From: Streptomyces sp. NBC_00162
GTDB lineage: Bacteria > Actinomycetota > Actinomycetes > Streptomycetales > Streptomycetaceae
Assembly (NCBI RefSeq): GCF_024611995.1
Contig: NZ_CP102509.1
Coordinates: 6,510,001 to 6,574,000 of the forward strand
Direction: 5' to 3'
DNA: 64,000 bases
Position numbers and translations under genes: made by a program. Below, piece by piece: positions 63,076 through 64,000 of this stretch. A model generated the notes under the pieces. That model was not told the origin of the DNA and searched no databases. It saw only the letters and a program-made list of their open reading frames with translations. The first letter of the stretch is position 1. Each line of letters begins with the position of its first letter.

Positions 63076-63123
63076 GGCCGTTCACGGAGGCCGTTCACGG
63101 AGGCCGTTCACGGAGGCCGTTCA
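63075..63123. repeat. 13-bp tandem repeat filling the gap between two convergent genes
   Basis: Three exact copies of AGGCCGTTCACGG plus a 10-nt partial copy. Each unit contains CCGT-TC-ACGG, a small dyad. The array starts at the last base of the TetR stop codon and ends within the stop codon of the - strand gene. Confidence 0.92.
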
Positions 63124-64000
63124 GAGGAGCGCGAACTGGCCGCCCGGGCCCTCCTCCTGGTGGTCCAGGACCGAGGCCGGGCGCCTGGCCCAGCGCGGCG
63201 GCGGCAGCACCCCGGCCGCGCGCAGTTCGCCCGCGGACAGCCCGGGGCCGGGCTCGAACGCGGCCCGCTCCGGGGCCAGATCGGCCAGCAGCGCCAAGGT
63301 CGTGACCAGGGCCAGCAGCTCCGAGGTCCAGGCCTGGGGCCACTCGGCCGGACCCAGCGCCTCCAGCCCGTCGGCGGCCGGGTCGCGGTGCGCGCTGCGG
63401 GCGGCGAACCACGCCTCCAGCACCCGCACGCCCTGGACCTCGTACTCCCACGCACCGGGCGGTACGGGGGACACGGTCCCGCCGCCGAGGCCCAGCGTCT
63501 CGCTCGCGGCGTCGTACGCGACCTCGTGCGGCCATGCCGTGACCGCCGAGCGGACGTACGGACGGCGCCCGCCGGGCAGCCGCGGCGGCTCGCCCCCGCG
63601 GGCCCCGCGCAGCTGGACCGTGAGCAGCCGGTGCCCCAGCGCCAGCCCGGCCCTCCAGCGCGCGGGATCGGCTGCGAGGGGAACCTCGTACCCCCGCGGC
63701 CCCGGGCGGCCCGCCGCGAGGATCCAGCACAGTACGTCCTCGGGGGTGACCCAGCCGCCGTAGCGCTCGCCCAGCAGCGGCAGCAGGCCGGGGGCGAGAT
63801 TGGGCTCGGCGCCGCCGGGGCGCCGGTGCAGCGGGCGGATCCGGCCGAGCCGGCCGGCCGGGAGGTGCGCGGTGACCAGCGCGTCCGGCGTCTCCACGAG
63901 GAACAGCTGATGCTCGTCCAGGACCCGCCAGAGCTCGGGGCGGGCCGTGTCGATGAGCCGCTGGTCGGGCAGCAGCCACTGCTCGTCGAAGGGCTCGCGG
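63121..64000 (-). CDS. C-terminal part of a type ISP restriction-modification-like protein (5' end outside window)
   Basis: About 292 residues of a larger protein, entering from the right edge and ending in TGA at 63121. 'RPGGAEPNLAPGLLPLLGER', T-P-E-D-V-L-C-W-I-L-A, 'YEVPLAADPARWRAGLALGH' and the late 'WEYEVQGVRVLEAWFAARSA' match, as I remember it, the C-terminal specificity domain of type ISP restriction-modification enzymes (T-P-E-D-V-L-x-Y-I-Y; I-P-L; G-x-x-V-L-x-x-W). The methyltransferase and any helicase/nuclease domains would lie beyond base 64000. Whether it is a full enzyme or a methylase-only orphan cannot be seen. Confidence 0.65.
   Translation of the reverse strand, partial: REPFDEQWLLPDQRLIDTARPELWRVLDEHQLFLVETPDALVTAHLPAGRLGRIRPLHRRPGGAEPNLAPGLLPLLGERYGGWVTPEDVLCWILAAGRPGPRGYEVPLAADPARWRAGLALGHRLLTVQLRGARGGEPPRLPGGRRPYVRSAVTAWPHEVAYDAASETLGLGGGTVSPVPPGAWEYEVQGVRVLEAWFAARSAHRDPAADGLEALGPAEWPQAWTSELLALVTTLALLADLAPERAAFEPGPGLSAGELRAAGVLPPPRWARRPASVLDHQEEGPGGQFALL

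Overview
This is a high-GC actinobacterial chromosome segment, almost certainly Streptomyces. The evidence is strong third-position G/C bias throughout, frequent GTG starts and 4-bp ATGA/GTGA stop-start overlaps, G-rich Shine-Dalgarno (SD) sites, and a gene order (pyrG - Nudix - ald - parA - scpAB - rluB - tyrA - cmk - plsC - der ... sepF-like ... dnaE2) that I recall from the conserved core of Streptomyces chromosomes. I see no tRNA, rRNA, insertion sequence, prophage or CRISPR array. The window is ordinary core and near-core chromosome holding a few specialised cassettes.

Left part (1-22.6 kb), mostly housekeeping on the + strand. A truncated GH15 glycosidase lies on the - strand at the edge. 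Then come CTP synthase, a Nudix ADP-ribose pyrophosphatase, a STAND/TPR ATPase and alanine dehydrogenase. A chromosome-organisation block follows: ParA, a ribbon-helix-helix-like protein, ScpA, ScpB and a Gly-rich RluB. Next is a compact NAD-salvage operon (pnuC-nadR-nrtR-ADP-ribosylglycohydrolase), with a palindrome lying on its promoter -10 box. A short - strand group (RlaP-like nucleotidyltransferase, Rieske lipoprotein, DUF952) is followed by DUF937, tyrA-cmk-plsC and der.

Middle part (22.6-41.5 kb), a mosaic of short units. It holds two Streptomyces-type hypotheticals, an Rpf-LysM secreted protein, a lipoprotein, a WYL regulator, PAP2 and PIG-V-like membrane enzymes, an EmrB-type MFS pump, an acyl-CoA dehydrogenase, a SepF paralogue, a DUF5685 protein with a remarkable Cys-rich tail, DUF1684, a streptogrisin-type protease, an alpha/beta hydrolase, and a ribosomal-peptide (RiPP) pair. 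The RiPP pair is a 60-aa precursor ending F-N-S-S-L (FxsA) and the radical SAM/SPASM enzyme FxsB.

Right part (41.5-64 kb). A TetR regulator is divergent from a nucleobase-type permease and a YtcJ-like amidohydrolase, with two dyads between them. Then come a DUF3533-like membrane protein, a mutagenesis operon (dnaE2 plus a stripped-down ImuB-like protein, with a LexA-like box upstream), a secreted lipase, an LPMO with a sortase signal, GNAT/DUF402, a small GntR regulator, an AAA+ ATPase, an SGNH hydrolase, a Ser/Thr kinase, a CoA-transferase, and a DrrAB-type ABC exporter divergent from its TetR regulator. The last gene is the 3' end of what looks like a type ISP restriction-modification protein.

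Functions are read from motifs and remembered family features. No database search was possible, and start codons were chosen from SD sites and overlaps.
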